DNA from: Plantago ovata
Taxonomy: Eukaryota > Streptophyta > Magnoliopsida > Lamiales > Plantaginaceae
Direction of reading: 5' to 3'
NCBI GenBank assembly: GCA_028274465.1
Contig: CM051457.1
Span: forward strand, 71,398,496-71,462,495
DNA: 64,000 nt
Under the pieces are notes generated by a model, which did no database searches, had not been told where the DNA came from, and saw only the letters and a program-made list of their open reading frames with translations. Shown here piece by piece: positions 1 through 11,926 of the stretch. Within the stretch, counting starts at the first letter, position 1; the number at the start of each line of letters is the position of its first letter. Position numbers and translations under genes: made by a program.

Positions 1-290
1 GATTTTGATGAAGTATCCTTTGTCAGCAAACTGACTCATGCTGAAAAGGTTAAACTTAAGATTTTTGACATAAAGAACTCCAGTAATGGTTATGCATCCA
101 AACTTCACGTCACCATAGCCTTTTCGAGAACCGGAGCCTCCACCAGCAAACCTTATTGTTGGACCTTTAGACCACCGTCTATAGTTTATAAGGTTATTCT
201 TGTTGCCCGTCATGTGCTTTCCACAACCACTATCAAAGTGCCAGATTGCATCGTTTGTCTCCGTGGCTGCAGTCTGCACAATCAAGAGCA
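1..290 (-). pseudogene. Copia pol, protease region (partial, copy A)
   Basis: The minus strand encodes the start of pol, including the aspartic-protease-type segment with the DSGCGKHMTG motif. It is nearly identical to the homologous stretches in copy B (around 41654-41940) and copy C (from 60213). It is cut by the window edge, so integrase, reverse transcriptase and RNase H are not visible. It starts just after the gag stop in another reading frame, as in copy C. Confidence 0.85.
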
Positions 291-296
291 AACAAG

Positions 297-2712
297 TTAA
301 TTATCCAATGATGGATGTCCATTAACATGTTCAAGAATGCGTCCAGTGGAAACCCAAGTCTGAAGTTTTTCAACTTTGACTTGTTTTCTACTTGCTGAGG
401 AACTAGGAGGTTTTGAGCTGAAAGACTTTTGACTCGTGCTGGTCAAATCCACTTTCTGATGTGGTGTCTTGCTCTGTTGACCTTTTTGCTGAACATACTT
501 TTTAGTAAGTTCTTTTCTAGCAAGGTTCCTTCTAGTCCTAGCATTGGGAGTCTTTTCAGAACTCTTAGGCTTGGTTTTCTTCATCTCTTTGAAGTATCTT
601 TGTTGACTTTGCTTATACTCATGAAAGAGTTGACTTTCTTGGTTTTGAAACCGAGTCCACTTTTCGGAGAATGCTGAGCTTTTGCGTCAGCAACCTTACT
701 TGATTCAGGTTTGTCATCAAAGGACTTCTGATTACTTTTAGTAATCTTTCCTTTAGTCTTAACAACTTGCTTTTCAGCAACTTGTTTGGCGGGATGCTTC
801 ACAACATCCTTTTTCTTTCCAGTTTGCTTCTCAGCAACCTGTTTTCCTTTTAAAGTCTTGTTACTTTGAGTAGCAACAGCGGACTTTATGGTCATAGGTA
901 CTTGATTGCTTGTTTCAGCAACCTTAGATTGACCAAACTGATAGATTTCTGGTAGACCACTATCAGTAGCACGTACAAAGGAGATAGGTGATTTATCTTT
1001 ACTCAAGATTTCTACGACATCACCTTCATACATTGCGCCTAAACCTTCTTTCTGAGATGGATCTCTCAAATAAGAGTTTAGTTCAGTCAGCGTATTACTT
1101 GCGTCCACATAAGATTTGAAGTTGATTTTCATCTTTTTCATCTCTTGGATTTCAGCAAGTAACTTTAGAATTGAGGACTGATATTCTTCCAATTCTAATA
1201 CCATTTGAGAATTATTTTCTGTAGCTTCAGCAATCAACTTCTTAAGACGCCTTATTTTAGCATCCTTTTCTTCTGTCTCTTCCTTCAGCAAGACGTACTT
1301 TTCAGTAGTCTGCTTGGTCAGAGTTTCAGCAATTTGTAGTTTCTCTTGCTGTCTGCTCAGAGTTTTCTCAAATCTTTCGATTTCTCCTTGAATCTTGTCA
1401 AGGTCAATCTCGTCTTCACTTTCTGAGTCTGAGTCAGAGGTAGGGTTGTTTACCTGACCAGCCATGAGGCAGAATTCGTAGTTTGACACATCTGGATAAG
1501 CTTCCATAGCTATTCCACAAACTTCTTTGCCAATCTCCACGTCTAGAGTGGCTTCTTCATTGTCGGTGTCTGAACTTTCATCCTCACTGTCTTCGGAGCT
1601 AGTATCAATACACAATGCATCGATTTTTACTTGAAGCTTCTTCTTTTCTTCAACAATAAAGCTCTTTTGAACTTCTTCTTCTTTTCAGCAGATTTGCCTT
1701 TCAACAAAGGGCAATTAGCTTTGAAGTGTCCAGGCTTTTTGCAGTAAAAACATAGATCATTTCCAACTGCTGGTTCTTCTGATGAAGTAGCTTGCTGAGC
1801 TTGCTTGTTCAGCGAGCTAGTCTCATTTTTGTACTTATGGTAGTTGTTACCAAGATGCTTTTTGAGCTTCTCTTTTGCTTTTCGCCTTTCAAGTTCCTTG
1901 CTGATGAATTTCTTCATGTTTTAACCAAAGAGTTTTCATCAGTAGGTTCTTTTTCATTCTTCTTTTCAGAAGATGACGGCTTTGCAGCAAGAGCAATGTT
2001 TTGCGATTTTTCAGCAAACACATTTTCTCTTTGCTTTGTCTCATAGTTGACAGTAGCAAGATGAGAGAACAACTCTGTTGGTGTAATGTCTGGCATTCCT
2101 TGATTATTATAGAAATTCTGAGTGTGGATCCATTCTTGATTCAGACTTCTGATGATAGTTTTCACTTTCTCAAAATCTGAGTAAAGGTCTCCAACACCCA
2201 AGGCTGCCATTTCACTATAAAGAGTTGTGAATCTGAAATCCAAGTCTTCCAGTGACTCGTTTGTACCTTGCTTAAAGTTTTGAAACTTTAATTTAAGTAC
2301 TTCAAGTTTGTTTTCCTTGGTTTTGTCAGATCCAGCACAAAGATCTTGAACCATTTTCCATGCTTCCTTTGCAGTCTTAGCACCCCCACAGTTTGCACTG
2401 TATGGTATCCGGAGTTGATCGAATGATGATATTTCTTGCTTGGCCATCAAGACGGAATCTCTTAGCTTCGTCAGAAGTCCATTCCTCTCTTGGTTTTGGC
2501 ACAACCGTATCTGATGGTTCGCCTAGGATAGTTTCCTTTCCAGCTTCAGTGGTCTTGTGAGGGAAACTCCTTTCAACCTTAGTGATCTTGATGGGTCCAT
2601 CATTAATGACGGTGACCATCTCATCACTAATGGCCTCAAGATGTAGCATCATGTTGTTTCGCCATTTCTCGTAATTTTCTAGCTTCATCAAGGGAGCATC
2701 TCCTAAAGACAT
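297..2712 (-). pseudogene. Copia gag (frameshifted, copy A)
   Basis: This is the capsid/nucleocapsid precursor of the A/B/C family. It starts with MSLGDAPLMKLENYEKW at 2712 and ends with the C-terminus found in copy C. Visible parts in order: an N-terminal UBN2/DUF4219-like capsid region, one CCHC zinc knuckle (CFYCKKPGHFKANC, complete in this copy), an acidic Ser/Asp/Glu stretch, a long coiled coil (about 1140-1400), and a basic tail with repeated VAEKQ. The frame is broken near 2400-2500, 1915, 1620 and 583, leaving five overlapping fragments. Copy C shows that the intact protein would be about 800 residues, long for copia gag. It cannot make a full product as it stands. Confidence 0.88.
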
Positions 2713-2810
2713 CCTGTCAGCAAAACACTACCAAACTGATCAAGTGAGAGTGATTTACGGAAAGCACCTAAGGGGATCTAGGTTCAGTGCTGAAGGTTAA
2801 AGAACCTCCA

Positions 2811-2822
2811 GCTCTGATACCA
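2811..2822 (-). other. Primer binding site, iMet type (copy A)
   Basis: On the minus strand TGGTATCAGAGC lies two bases inside the LTR end. This is the usual plant copia site complementary to the 3' end of initiator methionine tRNA. All 12 bases match the site in copy C. Confidence 0.9.
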
Positions 2823-2824
2823 CT

Positions 2825-4521
2825 TGTTGGTCCCTTTAAACAACAAGAAAAGACTAGAGGGGGGGGGGTGAATAGTCTTTTCAAACTTTCATCGTTTAAA
2901 ACTTTCTCAGCAAGTGCTTTCAGTAATGAGTTTGCTGATACTTAACTTTCTCAGCAAGCGTTAGTTACTTTTCAGTAATGAGTTTGCTGATACTTAACTT
3001 TCTCAGCAAGCGTAAGTTACTTTTCAGTAGCTTGGTTTGCTGATACTTAAAATCAGAGAGCGGAAGTCTTTGATACAATAAGTGCTCTTTCAGTAAATAA
3101 AGGTTTCAGCAAGTGATGTGAGTGACTGTGTACAGACAGATATGATTTGCTGAAAACTAAGTACAGTAAGTAAATCACACAAATACTTTTATAGTGGTAT
3201 CTGAGAGTGGCGTAATCTCTCAACTAATCCACTTTGTCCTTTCTAGGACTGAATCCACTAAGATATGATTGAGGTTCCTTACAATCTCCTATCTAGAGCG
3301 ATTCAAACAGAAACCAAAGCACACTTGCTTCGTCTCCAACCTAATCTAGAGAACGCAACCTTGTTCTCCACCAAACTTGGTACTTTTAATCAGCAAAACT
3401 ATGCTCGATTAAGTTCCCCCCCTGAATATCACGCCTCAAAGGGTGTATTTTCAGTTAGAGAGGTTTGGGGTGAGATAACTTAATTATAACTTATTCAGTT
3501 ACAACAAGTAATCTAAGAAACACAACTTTGAATACTTTGCAGTAAACAAGTTTGATTGTTTCTGGTGTCAAGACTTGTTCTTGTTCGAAAGAAAGAACAC
3601 TTAACTAATTTCTTAGCCGAGTTTGTTCTACTTCTTCACAAGTAGCTTTTTCAAGCTTTAAGTCTTGGAACGGATCAATGGCAGTATAGAGAGTTTGAAG
3701 GTATGTGAGTTTAAGGACAAGTGAGAGTTTGATCACGTTGTTGACACACTTCAACTCTTCGCCGGATGACCTCTATTAATAGTGAAAATAAGGAGCCGTT
3801 TGAATTTTAAATTCCAAGGCTTTTGATCCTTAAGATGTCACTATCTTGCTTTTGTACTTTCAGCAGCGTCCTTGTTTGTCTTCTAGTCTTCATGTCCTTC
3901 GCGTGCATGCTTTGCATTTAATGCATATTTGAATAGAATTCAAACAGTAACATTGGAGCGCAAACTTATGTACTTTCAGCAAGAGGTCACATATGTTCCA
4001 TCAGCAAGTGGTCAGTCTCAGTTTCAGCAAGCACAACCTACTCTGTCTTTCAGATTTTCACTTATGCAATGCTGTTGCTGAAGTTTCCACTTTCTGAGCA
4101 ACACGTGCCTTCGTAGATACCAGTCTTCAGAAATCTTCTTGTCTTCAGATTTTCGAATTTCTTCAAGTTTTCAGATCTTCAATAATCTTCAAGATTCTGA
4201 GCGGTTTCTAAATGCTTCAATAGTTTGTTTGTAAAAATAAAGTACATCGTCAGCAAATGCTTCAATAGGTTATTTTCTTTTCAGAAAATAAGATACATCA
4301 TAAGCTAAAGCTTCAATAAGTTATTTTCTTTTCAGAAAATAAATACATCGTAAGCGGTAAAAACCAACCTATCTAGCACCTAATATAAGTCTTCAGCAAA
4401 CGTTCCTCTTTTACAATGTCCTTAAAATTCTATATTCCTATGGACCTTAAGAGTACTAGTTACTGGACTTTCCTTAATTTAGCATGGTTAATTGCTCATC
4501 AAAATTACAAGTTTTCTAACA
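2825..4521 (-). repeat. 5' LTR of copia copy A
   Basis: This 1.7-kb LTR on the minus strand begins TGTTAGAAAAC and ends CCAACA, with the primer site directly after. It matches the LTRs of copy B (44165-45814) and copy C (56024-57671). It is dense in TCAGCA/TGCTGA hexamers. The TATA box present in B and C (TATAAATA) reads TATTAATA here at about 3774-3783, so the promoter may be weakened. A G-run lies near the 3' end of the LTR. Confidence 0.92.
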
Positions 4522-5650
4522 TATTGTAATAGGTGTCCCATTAGGGGGAGTTTATGTTCTATGCCTTTTTTGTTTGAGTCTATTACACTATGTGCTGAAC
4601 GGGAAATGAATTTATGATCTATGCCTTTTGAATTTGAGCCTATTTCACTAGGTGCGACACGAACCACGGGGAGCGAATTTATTATATATGCTTTTTCAGT
4701 TTGAGCCTATTACACTACGTGCTTCACGGAAATAAATTTGTGATCCATACCGTTTTGAATTCGCGTCTATTGTAATATGTGTCCCATTGGGGGGGGGGGG
4801 AATTTATGATCTATGCCTTTTTGGTGTGAGTCTATTACACTATGTGCTACGCGGGAAACGAATTTGTTATCTATGCCTTTTGAATTTGAGCCTATTCCAC
4901 TAGGTGCTCCACGGACCACGGGAAGCGAATTTGTTATCTATACTTTTTCAGTTTGAGCCTATTATACTACGTGCTTTACGGGAAATAAAATTGTGATTGT
5001 ACCGTTCTGGTTTGAGTCTATTACACTATGTGCTAAGCGGGAAATGAATTTGTTATCTATGCCTTTTGAATTTGAGCCTATTCCACTAGGTGCTCCACTG
5101 ATCACGGGGAGCGATTTGTTATCTATGCTTTTTCGGTTTGAGCCTATTACGCTACGTGCTTCACTGTAAATAAAATTGTGATCTGTACCGTTTCGAATTT
5201 GCGTCTATTGTAATAGGTGTCCCATTAGGGGGGAATTTATGATCTATGCCTTTTTGGTTTGAGTATATTACACTATGTGCTAAACGGGAAACTAATTTGT
5301 TATCTATGCCTTTTGAATTTGAGCCTATTCCACTAGGTGCTCCATAGACCACGGGGAGCGAATTTGTTATCTATGCCTTTTCAGTTTGAGACTATTACAC
5401 TACGTGCTTCACGGAAAATAAATTTGTGATCTATACCGTTTTTTAATTTGAGTCTATTGTAATAGGTGTCCATTTAGGAGGGAGTTTATTATCTATGCCT
5501 TTTTTGTTTGAGTCTAGTACACTATGTGCTAAACGGGAAACGAATTCGTGATCTATACCTTTATGGATTTGTGCCTATTGTAAATGGTGTCCCACACATG
5601 GAGCGAATTTATAAACTATACTATCTAACTTTGAGCATATGGCACTAGGT
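4522..5650. repeat. Tandem array of about 60-66 bp monomers
   Basis: About 17-18 degenerate monomers share the frame ATTTGTGATCTATGCCTTTT...GAGCCTATTCCACTAGGTGC. Four recognisable monomer types, differing in the TTTGAATTTGAG, TTTCAGTTTGAG, CGTTTTGAATT and GGTGTCCCATTAGGGGG parts, recur in order. This gives a higher-order unit of roughly 250 bp, with a hybrid monomer near 4987-5046. Copy A is inserted in the first visible unit, so the array probably continued to the left. Small ORFs here are artefacts. It may be an internal part of the candidate Helitron to its right. Confidence 0.9.
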
Positions 5651-5779
5651 ATAGTTTAACTGGTTTGAAAGTTGTTACGTGAGGTTGAATGGGGAAGGAT
5701 TACCCGGTGCAGAAGGAACACAATATGTCTTTAATTTATTTTTAATTAGATATTCTATTTTATCATATAAAGTTTAATA
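5651..5779. other. AT-rich spacer, no gene
   Basis: Unrecognised AT-rich DNA between the tandem array and the candidate Helitron terminus. No ORF or repeat is visible. Confidence 0.5.
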
Positions 5780-5811
5780 TATCCGTCGATTTTCGACGGG
5801 TTGTGAACTAG
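5780..5811 (+). mobile_element. Candidate Helitron 3' terminus
   Basis: The stem CCGTCGATTTTCGACGG (5783-5799) is followed after a short spacer by CTAG (5808-5811) and then T. A hairpin 10-12 bases before CTRR-T is the known Helitron 3' signature. The base after CTAG is exactly where homology to the G LTR starts: the intact LTR reads GTAA then TATGAG around 21213, so the insertion point is A/T as expected for Helitrons. The 5' end (TC) is not visible. The tandem array and copy A may lie inside this element. A simple deletion junction remains possible. Confidence 0.6.
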
Positions 5812-6099
5812 TATGAGAAATATGACAGACTAAGACCCAGGTAACAGTGTAAATAAGATAAGAACAGAAAGTAAAGCACAAGATACGTTATAACGTTGTT
5901 CGGTTATGAATAAACCTACATCCATGGAGATCTGTAGATCTCAATCCACTAACCAGATAGATGATTACAAGAAACCCTCAGTTTAAAAGACTCAGCAGAT
6001 CAGGAAGTGTTCTTCCCTGTAATCTCACTGATTTTCTCTCACCTAATCTCAACTTACTCTCCAAGCAATATGTGTCTATCACTAGGTAAGTCTTATCGA
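5812..6099 (-). repeat. 3' LTR remnant of copia G
   Basis: This block matches 21214-21500 of the 5' LTR. It lacks the LTR outer end (cut exactly at the CTAG of the candidate Helitron) and the U3 start (deleted at 6099/6100 so that it joins directly to the last codons of pol). Confidence 0.85.
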
Positions 6100-6945
6100 A
6101 ATTTAGGACCTGGTAGTGCCTTTGTCATACAATCTGAAGCATTTGCAGATGTGTGAATTTTCAGAACTCTAACCATGCCTTTTCCAATTATATCTCTGAT
6201 GAAAATACAGCCTTACATTGACATGCTTTGTCTTCTCATGGTGTGCCTGATGGTTGGCTAAGATGATAGCGCTTTGATTATCACAGTAAATGGAGACTGA
6301 CTCTTGCTTGATCCCAAACTCCATAAGAAGACCTTTCAACCACAATGCTTCCTTTACAGCCTCAGTAAGAGCCATGAACTCAACCTCAGTAGTTGACAAA
6401 GCCACTACAGATTGCTGGTTACATTTCCAGCTCACAGCTGAACCATACAAAGTGAAAACACATCCGGTAACCGACTTCCTATTATCCAAGTTTGCAGCAA
6501 AATCAGAATCTGCATAACCAACCAAAGGTGCTTCTCCTTTTGCCCTTTTCTTGAACTGTAACCCAGTGTTTATTGATCCCTTAAGGTATCTCAACACATC
6601 CTTAACAGCCTCCCAATGCTTGTAACCAGGATTCCCCATGTACCTTCTAATGACACTCATCACAAATGCCAAATCTGGCCTGCAACATACCATAGCATAC
6701 ATGATGCTCCCTACTGCATTTGCATATGGCACCCTAGACATGTAACTGAACTCCCTCTGAGTCTTGGGACATTGCTCATCAGATAGCTGGATCCCTGACA
6801 CCATAGATGTTGACTGAACCCCACAATTTCTCATGTTGAACCTGGACAGAACCTTCAACAAATAGCTTGATTGTGAAAGGAACAAGCTTCCTTCTGATAA
6901 ATTTCTACAAATTTCCATCCCTAAGATCCTCTGAGCCTTTCCCAT
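6100..6945 (-). pseudogene. Copia G pol, RNase H part
   Basis: This encodes the C-terminal part of the G polyprotein: the end of the reverse transcriptase domain and copia RNase H with the VGYADSDFAANLDNRKSVTG block, the STTEVEFMALTEA block and the CDNQSAI block. It continues directly from the reverse transcriptase piece ending at 8158; the solo LTR sits between them with one CCCAT copy on each side. The frame is lost shortly after the HEKTKHVNV motif, around 6190. The downstream end is joined to the deleted LTR. Confidence 0.88.
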
Positions 6946-8157
6946 TGATGAACGAGATTGTCAGACTCAATTAATCAAATAAATTTGTTTTTAGCCAAAG
7001 GCAATTCACAACTACAACGAAAACCAAGGTACGTAGTGTAGAAGTAAAATAACCTCGAGTGTCGATCTGTAAGGACTATAACTAGCTTCATCTAATTTAA
7101 CTTAAACTATAAACTCAAGAAACGACTTAGCACATATTTTCTTATCAATAATAATGGAAGTTAGTGATAGTATGATCATTCAAAGCATCAGGTTAATAAA
7201 CATGCATGAAGTACTTGAACGTTTACATAGAAATCTAAGATCATGAATTGTCCAATGTGTTCTGTTCAATTCAAGACTACGAAGATAGAGGGCTTAGATA
7301 GATCAAAGAAATAAAGCAATAAGTCAAGTTTAAATCGCGTTACAGCCACTCATGCATAATTAAGAACCCTAGCTAAGAAATCACATACTATCACCAATGA
7401 TAGATTTAGCTACTCATAGATAAATTGCAATCAACAAGAATCAAAGCAAGATTGAATGAAAACATGTTGAAAGAAATAAATAAAAGTAGAAAAATCATGA
7501 GATACAATGTTACCAACGAAGGTTGTCAATCTCCGAAGAATTGCTAACTCACAAGCAAGAATTGATAAACAACGAGGTCCAATTGCTATGCTTAATCCTC
7601 CAAATTGATAAGAAAAAGAGTCTCCTATGCTAAGAATTCCCAGAACAGGCTCTGGAGAATTTGTCTCTCAAAATAATGTGAAAAGGTATGAAAAACGTAG
7701 AAAAACAGGCAACTATATATAATGTTCGGAATTGCACGGGGCGAACCGCCCAGATGCCGGGCGATTCGCGTGGTACGGGGCGATTTGTCCCACGTCCCAG
7801 GCGATTCGCCTGGGATATCCAGATCAACTTCAGCGAGATTTTAGTCTTCTTTTCCTTTTCGAACTCGGATTTTGCCTTCTAGTGACCTTTAAGCCTTGAA
7901 ACTCGTCCCCTAGACCTCAAATCTCACCCGGAACCTTCTAGATACTCAACGAATGTCCTCGAAACACCAAAACCTCGTCCATTTCATCAATATTGCCCAT
8001 AAAAACACGTTTTTCACCTAAAACCTGAAAAATGCAAAGAAATGGGAAACGTGACACTATTCTAATAAAATGCACTAAAATATAAGCTAAATTAACCTAG
8101 AGGATAGCTAAATTGGTGAAAAAGACTCGAATGAAAGTGTAAAATGCACGTTCATCA
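6946..8157 (-). repeat. Solo LTR of gypsy family F
   Basis: A single 1212-bp LTR (plus strand TGATGAACGAG ... TTCATCA) is flanked by perfect 5-bp direct repeats CCCAT (6941-6945 and 8158-8162). No internal gypsy sequence is attached. It is homologous to the two LTRs of element F (10733-11926 and 19256-20456). It arose by insertion into G pol followed by LTR-LTR recombination. A cluster of GGCGATTCGCC-type palindromes lies at about 7735-7815. Confidence 0.95.
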
Positions 8158-9323
8158 CCCATGTCCTTCATTTCAAACTCTTTATTTAGTTTTCTCTTCA
8201 AAGCATCAATGTCTTTCAATGACTTCCCCGCAATCAACATATCATCAACATAGAGCAACAAGAACACTCCAAGTTCTGGATCTGACCTTGACATGTATAT
8301 GCAACTGTCATACTTGCTTCTTGTGAAGCCAATTTCTGTCATGAACTTGTCAAATCTCAAGTACCATTGCCTAGGACTCTGTTTCAGACCATAAAGTGAT
8401 TTCTTGAGCAAACAAGCCTTTTGTGCTCTATCCTTTACATCAAGCCCTTCAGGTACTGTCATGAAGATTTTCTCCTCAAGCTCACCATTTAATAACGCTG
8501 TCGTAACATCCATTTGCTGTAGATGAAGATCAAACTGAGCTCTAAGTGACAATAGAACTCTAATGGAAGTGTGCTTCGCTACTGGAGAGAAAATCTCATT
8601 GTAGTCTATGCCTTCCTTTTGAGAAAACCCCCTTGCAAACAACCTGGACTTGAACCTGATGTACTCCCTATCTTTGAACTCCACCTTCTTCTTGAACAAC
8701 CACTTGCAACTGGCTAGTTTCTGCCCTTTAGGCACAGTTACAACCTTCCAGGTTTCATTCTTGATTAAAGAATTAAGTTCATCCATGATAGCTTCCATCC
8801 ACTTGTTCTTTTCTTTGCAACTGATTGCTTCTTGATAGGACTTAGGCTCAGTAGACACTAGCTCCTCAGCAGTATTCAGAGCATAAGCAACTATATAACT
8901 CTTGCCAATTCTGCCAAAGACAAACATGTCCGGAGGTTGCTTTGTTTCCCTCTTGGTTCTATCCCTTACCAGTTGATACCCTTCACTCTCTTCCTCAGCA
9001 GCATTCTGAAACTCCTCATTCAGAGCTTCAAATTCCTCATCTGGGCTTTCTGGGACCTGATCTGAGATATGTTGTCTTGTGGTTGAGGCAGGGGTTGACT
9101 GAACACCTTGCTCAACCTCACCCTCTGTTCCAGCCTGTTCCACGTTCCTGATAACATTATCTGGTGTAACATCAGATTCATCCTCAGAATCCACCTCAAA
9201 TGATGTATCCTGAGCATTATCCTGCTCACCAGATGTGCTTTTCTTCTTTAATGGCAACACTTGCTCATTAAACACCACATCCCTGCTTATTATGCATTTT
9301 CCTTCCCGGACTCTATGCACCAT
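8158..9323 (-). pseudogene. Copia G pol, reverse transcriptase part
   Basis: This open stretch carries the linker after integrase and most of copia reverse transcriptase. The WMEAIMDELNSL and KLASCKWLFKKK blocks, QMDVTTALLNG, YGLKQSPRQWY and the catalytic YVDDMLIAG motif are all present. It stops only because the solo LTR interrupts it at 8157; the protein continues at 6945. It is in a different frame from the integrase part upstream. The catalytic Asp pair is intact, so the damage is mainly frameshifts and the insertion. Confidence 0.9.
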
Positions 9324-10732
9324 AACTTGTAGCCTTTTACACCCTTAGGAAAACCCAAGAATACACACCTGAGTGCTCTTGATTCCAATTTGTCCTGTTT
9401 GATGTGGACAAATGCTAAGCAACCAAACACCTTCATATGAGAGTAGCTTCCAACTAACCCATACCACATTTGATCTGGTGTTTTGAATTTCAGAGGTGCA
9501 GATGGGCTCTTATTTAGCAACATCACAGCAGTAGTGATTGCTTCACCCCAAAACCTCTTGCTCAATCCAGAACTGAGAAGCATGCATCTCACCCTCTCAA
9601 GTAATGTTCTGTTGAGTCTCTCAGCTATTCCATTCTGTTGTGGTGTACTTGCCACTGTCTTGTGCCTGGTAATTCCCTTGAGCTTACAAAATTCATTGAA
9701 CTCTTCAGATAGGAACTCCATACCATTATCAGTCCTGAACACCTTAAGCTTCCTACCAGTTTGATTCTCAATTTTAGCAAGCCACTCCTTGAATTATTGA
9801 ATGCCTGATCCTTGGATCTCAATACATAAACCCATGACTTCCTTGAGTAATCATCCACAAGTGACATAAAGTACTTTCCTCCACCTAGAGTTTGTGACCT
9901 AGCTGGCCCCCAAAGATCTGAATGGACATAGTCTAATCTGGCCATGGTTGTGTGCTTTCCAGTTTCAAAACTTGTCTTGTGAGACTTCCCCATTACACAT
10001 GTTTCACAGAATGGCAACTTGCATACCTCATCTCCACAGAGTAACCCTTGGTTAGATAGCTCCTTCAACCCTTTTTCATCAAGATGAGCCAATCTTCTAT
10101 GCCACAAACCACTGTTGTTATGTGTAATAGCAGCAGAAGTACCAATGACAGTGTGACCATTCAGAAAATATAACCCATTTCTCTTGATTCCCTCCATTAC
10201 AAGTGTTTCTCCCTTCACCACTCTCAATACACCATTCCTTGAAATGAATGTGTAACCCAGTGTATCCAAAACACCAAGAGATATCAAGTTTCTTTTCAAA
10301 TCAGGGATATATCTTACATTTGTAAGTATCTTCACACTTCCATCATCTAGTTTAAGCTTAATGCTACCAACTCCTCTCACTTTACAAGACATATTGTTAC
10401 CAAGCAACACAATACCACCATCCAAAGAACCAGTCCTTAACCGGACTCATATGATACGAGCAACCTGAATCTAATACCCATGATCCATCTATACTAGACT
10501 CACAAATATTTAAAGCTTCAGAAGTATCATATTCATCATTAGCTTCAACAAAATCAACAGTATTACCTCCTTGAGGAGACTTGCCTTTCCTTGCATTCTT
10601 GTATGCATAGCAGTCCTTCTTGAGGTGGCCTTTCTGGTGACAATGAAAACATTTGCGGTTCTCAACCCTGTCATCAACCCCGACCCCAACCCCTCTAGGT
10701 TCTCTTGACTGTTTGTTGTTGTTGATGAACGA
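9290..10732 (-). pseudogene. Copia G zinc knuckle, protease and integrase part
   Basis: In order on the minus strand: a CCHC knuckle (CFHCHQKGHLKKDC) near 10640, the protease motif LDSGCSYHMS near 10470, integrase zinc finger (H..H and CETCVMGK near 10000), and the integrase core with the HSDLWGP, RTDNGMEF and QNGIAERLNR blocks that carry the three acidic residues. Frameshifts lie near 10420 and 9790, splitting it into three fragments. Element F is inserted just upstream at 10733. Confidence 0.88.
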
Positions 10733-11926
10733 GATTGTCAGACTCAATTAATCAAATAAATTAGTTTTTAGCCAAAGGAAATTCACAACTATAACGAAAA
10801 CCAAGGCACGTAGTGTAGAAGTAAAATAACCTCGAGTGTCGATCTCTAAGGACTATAACTAGCTTTATCAAATTTAACTTAAACTATAAATTAGAAATCA
10901 AGCAAAACACAGATTTTTCTTATCAATATGATGGAAGTCAGTGATAGTATGGTCATTCAAAGCAACGGGTAATAATCATGCATGAAGTACTTGAAGTTCG
11001 TATAGAGATCTATGATCATGAATTGTCCTACGTGTTCCTTTCAATTCAACACTACGAAGATAGATGGCTTAGATAGATCAAAGAAATAAAACAATAAATC
11101 AAGTCTTAAACGCGCGAAGCCACTCATGCGTAATCATGAACCCTAGCTAAAAAATCACATACTATCACCAACGATAGATTTAGCTACTCATATTGCAATC
11201 AACAAGAATCAAAGCAAGATTGAATGAAAACATGTTGAATGGAATAAATAAAAGCAGAAAAATCGTGAGATACAAGTTACCAACGAAGACTGTCAATCTT
11301 CGATGAATTGCTAACTCACAAGCAAGAATCGAAAATCAATGATGTCCAATCTCTATGCTAAAGCTTCCAAATCAATAAGAAAAAGAGTCTTCTATGCTAG
11401 TAATTCCCAGAACAGGCTCTGGAGAATTTGTCTCTCAAAATAATGTGAAAAGGTCTCAAAAACGTAGAAACATAGGCAAACTATATATAATGTTCGGAAA
11501 CTCCCAGGCGAACCGTCCCAGGTGTCGGGCGATTCGCCTGGTGTGGGACGAATCACCCCACGTCCCAGGCGGTTCGCCTGGGACATCTAGACTAGCGAGA
11601 GCGAGTTTTTTGGTCTTCTTTTCCTTTTCGGACTCGAATTTTGCCTTCTAGTGACCTTTAAGCCTTGAAACTCGTCCCCTAGGCCTCAAATCTCATCTGG
11701 AACCTTCTAGATACACCACGAATGTCCTCGAAACACCAAAACTTCGTCCTCTTCATCAATATTGCCCATAAACATAGGTTTTTTACCTAAAACCTGAAAA
11801 ATGCAAAGAAAAGGGAAATGTGACACTATTCTAATAAAATGCACTAAAATATAAGCTAAATTAACCTAGAGGATAGCTAAATTGGTGAAAAAGACTCGAA
11901 TGAAAGTGTAAAATACACGTTCATCA
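10733..11926 (-). repeat. 3' LTR of gypsy F
   Basis: The plus strand runs TGATGAACGAG ... CGTTCATCA, about 95% like the 5' LTR over the first 100 bases by eye. A TATA-like stretch (minus strand TTATATATAG) lies at 11481-11490. A palindrome-module cluster lies at 11510-11585. Confidence 0.95.

Larger units (their letters stand above)
1..4521 (-). mobile_element. Copia retrotransposon, copy A (cut by window edge)
   Basis: This is the 5' part of a Ty1/copia element read on the minus strand: 5' LTR (2825-4521), iMet-type primer site, a long broken gag and the first part of pol, which runs off the left edge. It is the same family as copies B (37790-45814) and C (56024-62772), to which it aligns along its length. 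The very long gag with a coiled coil resembles the SIRE/Maximus side of Copia; that clade call is an inference. The right end sits inside a tandem array. The left end and target duplication are not visible. It is decayed, with several gag frameshifts. Confidence 0.9.

Noticed and set aside
5161..5352. Small ORF in the tandem array
   Set aside because: Chance open frame in repeated monomers.
4522..5650. CRISPR-like array
   Set aside because: Units are contiguous diverged monomers without unique spacers, in a plant genome context.
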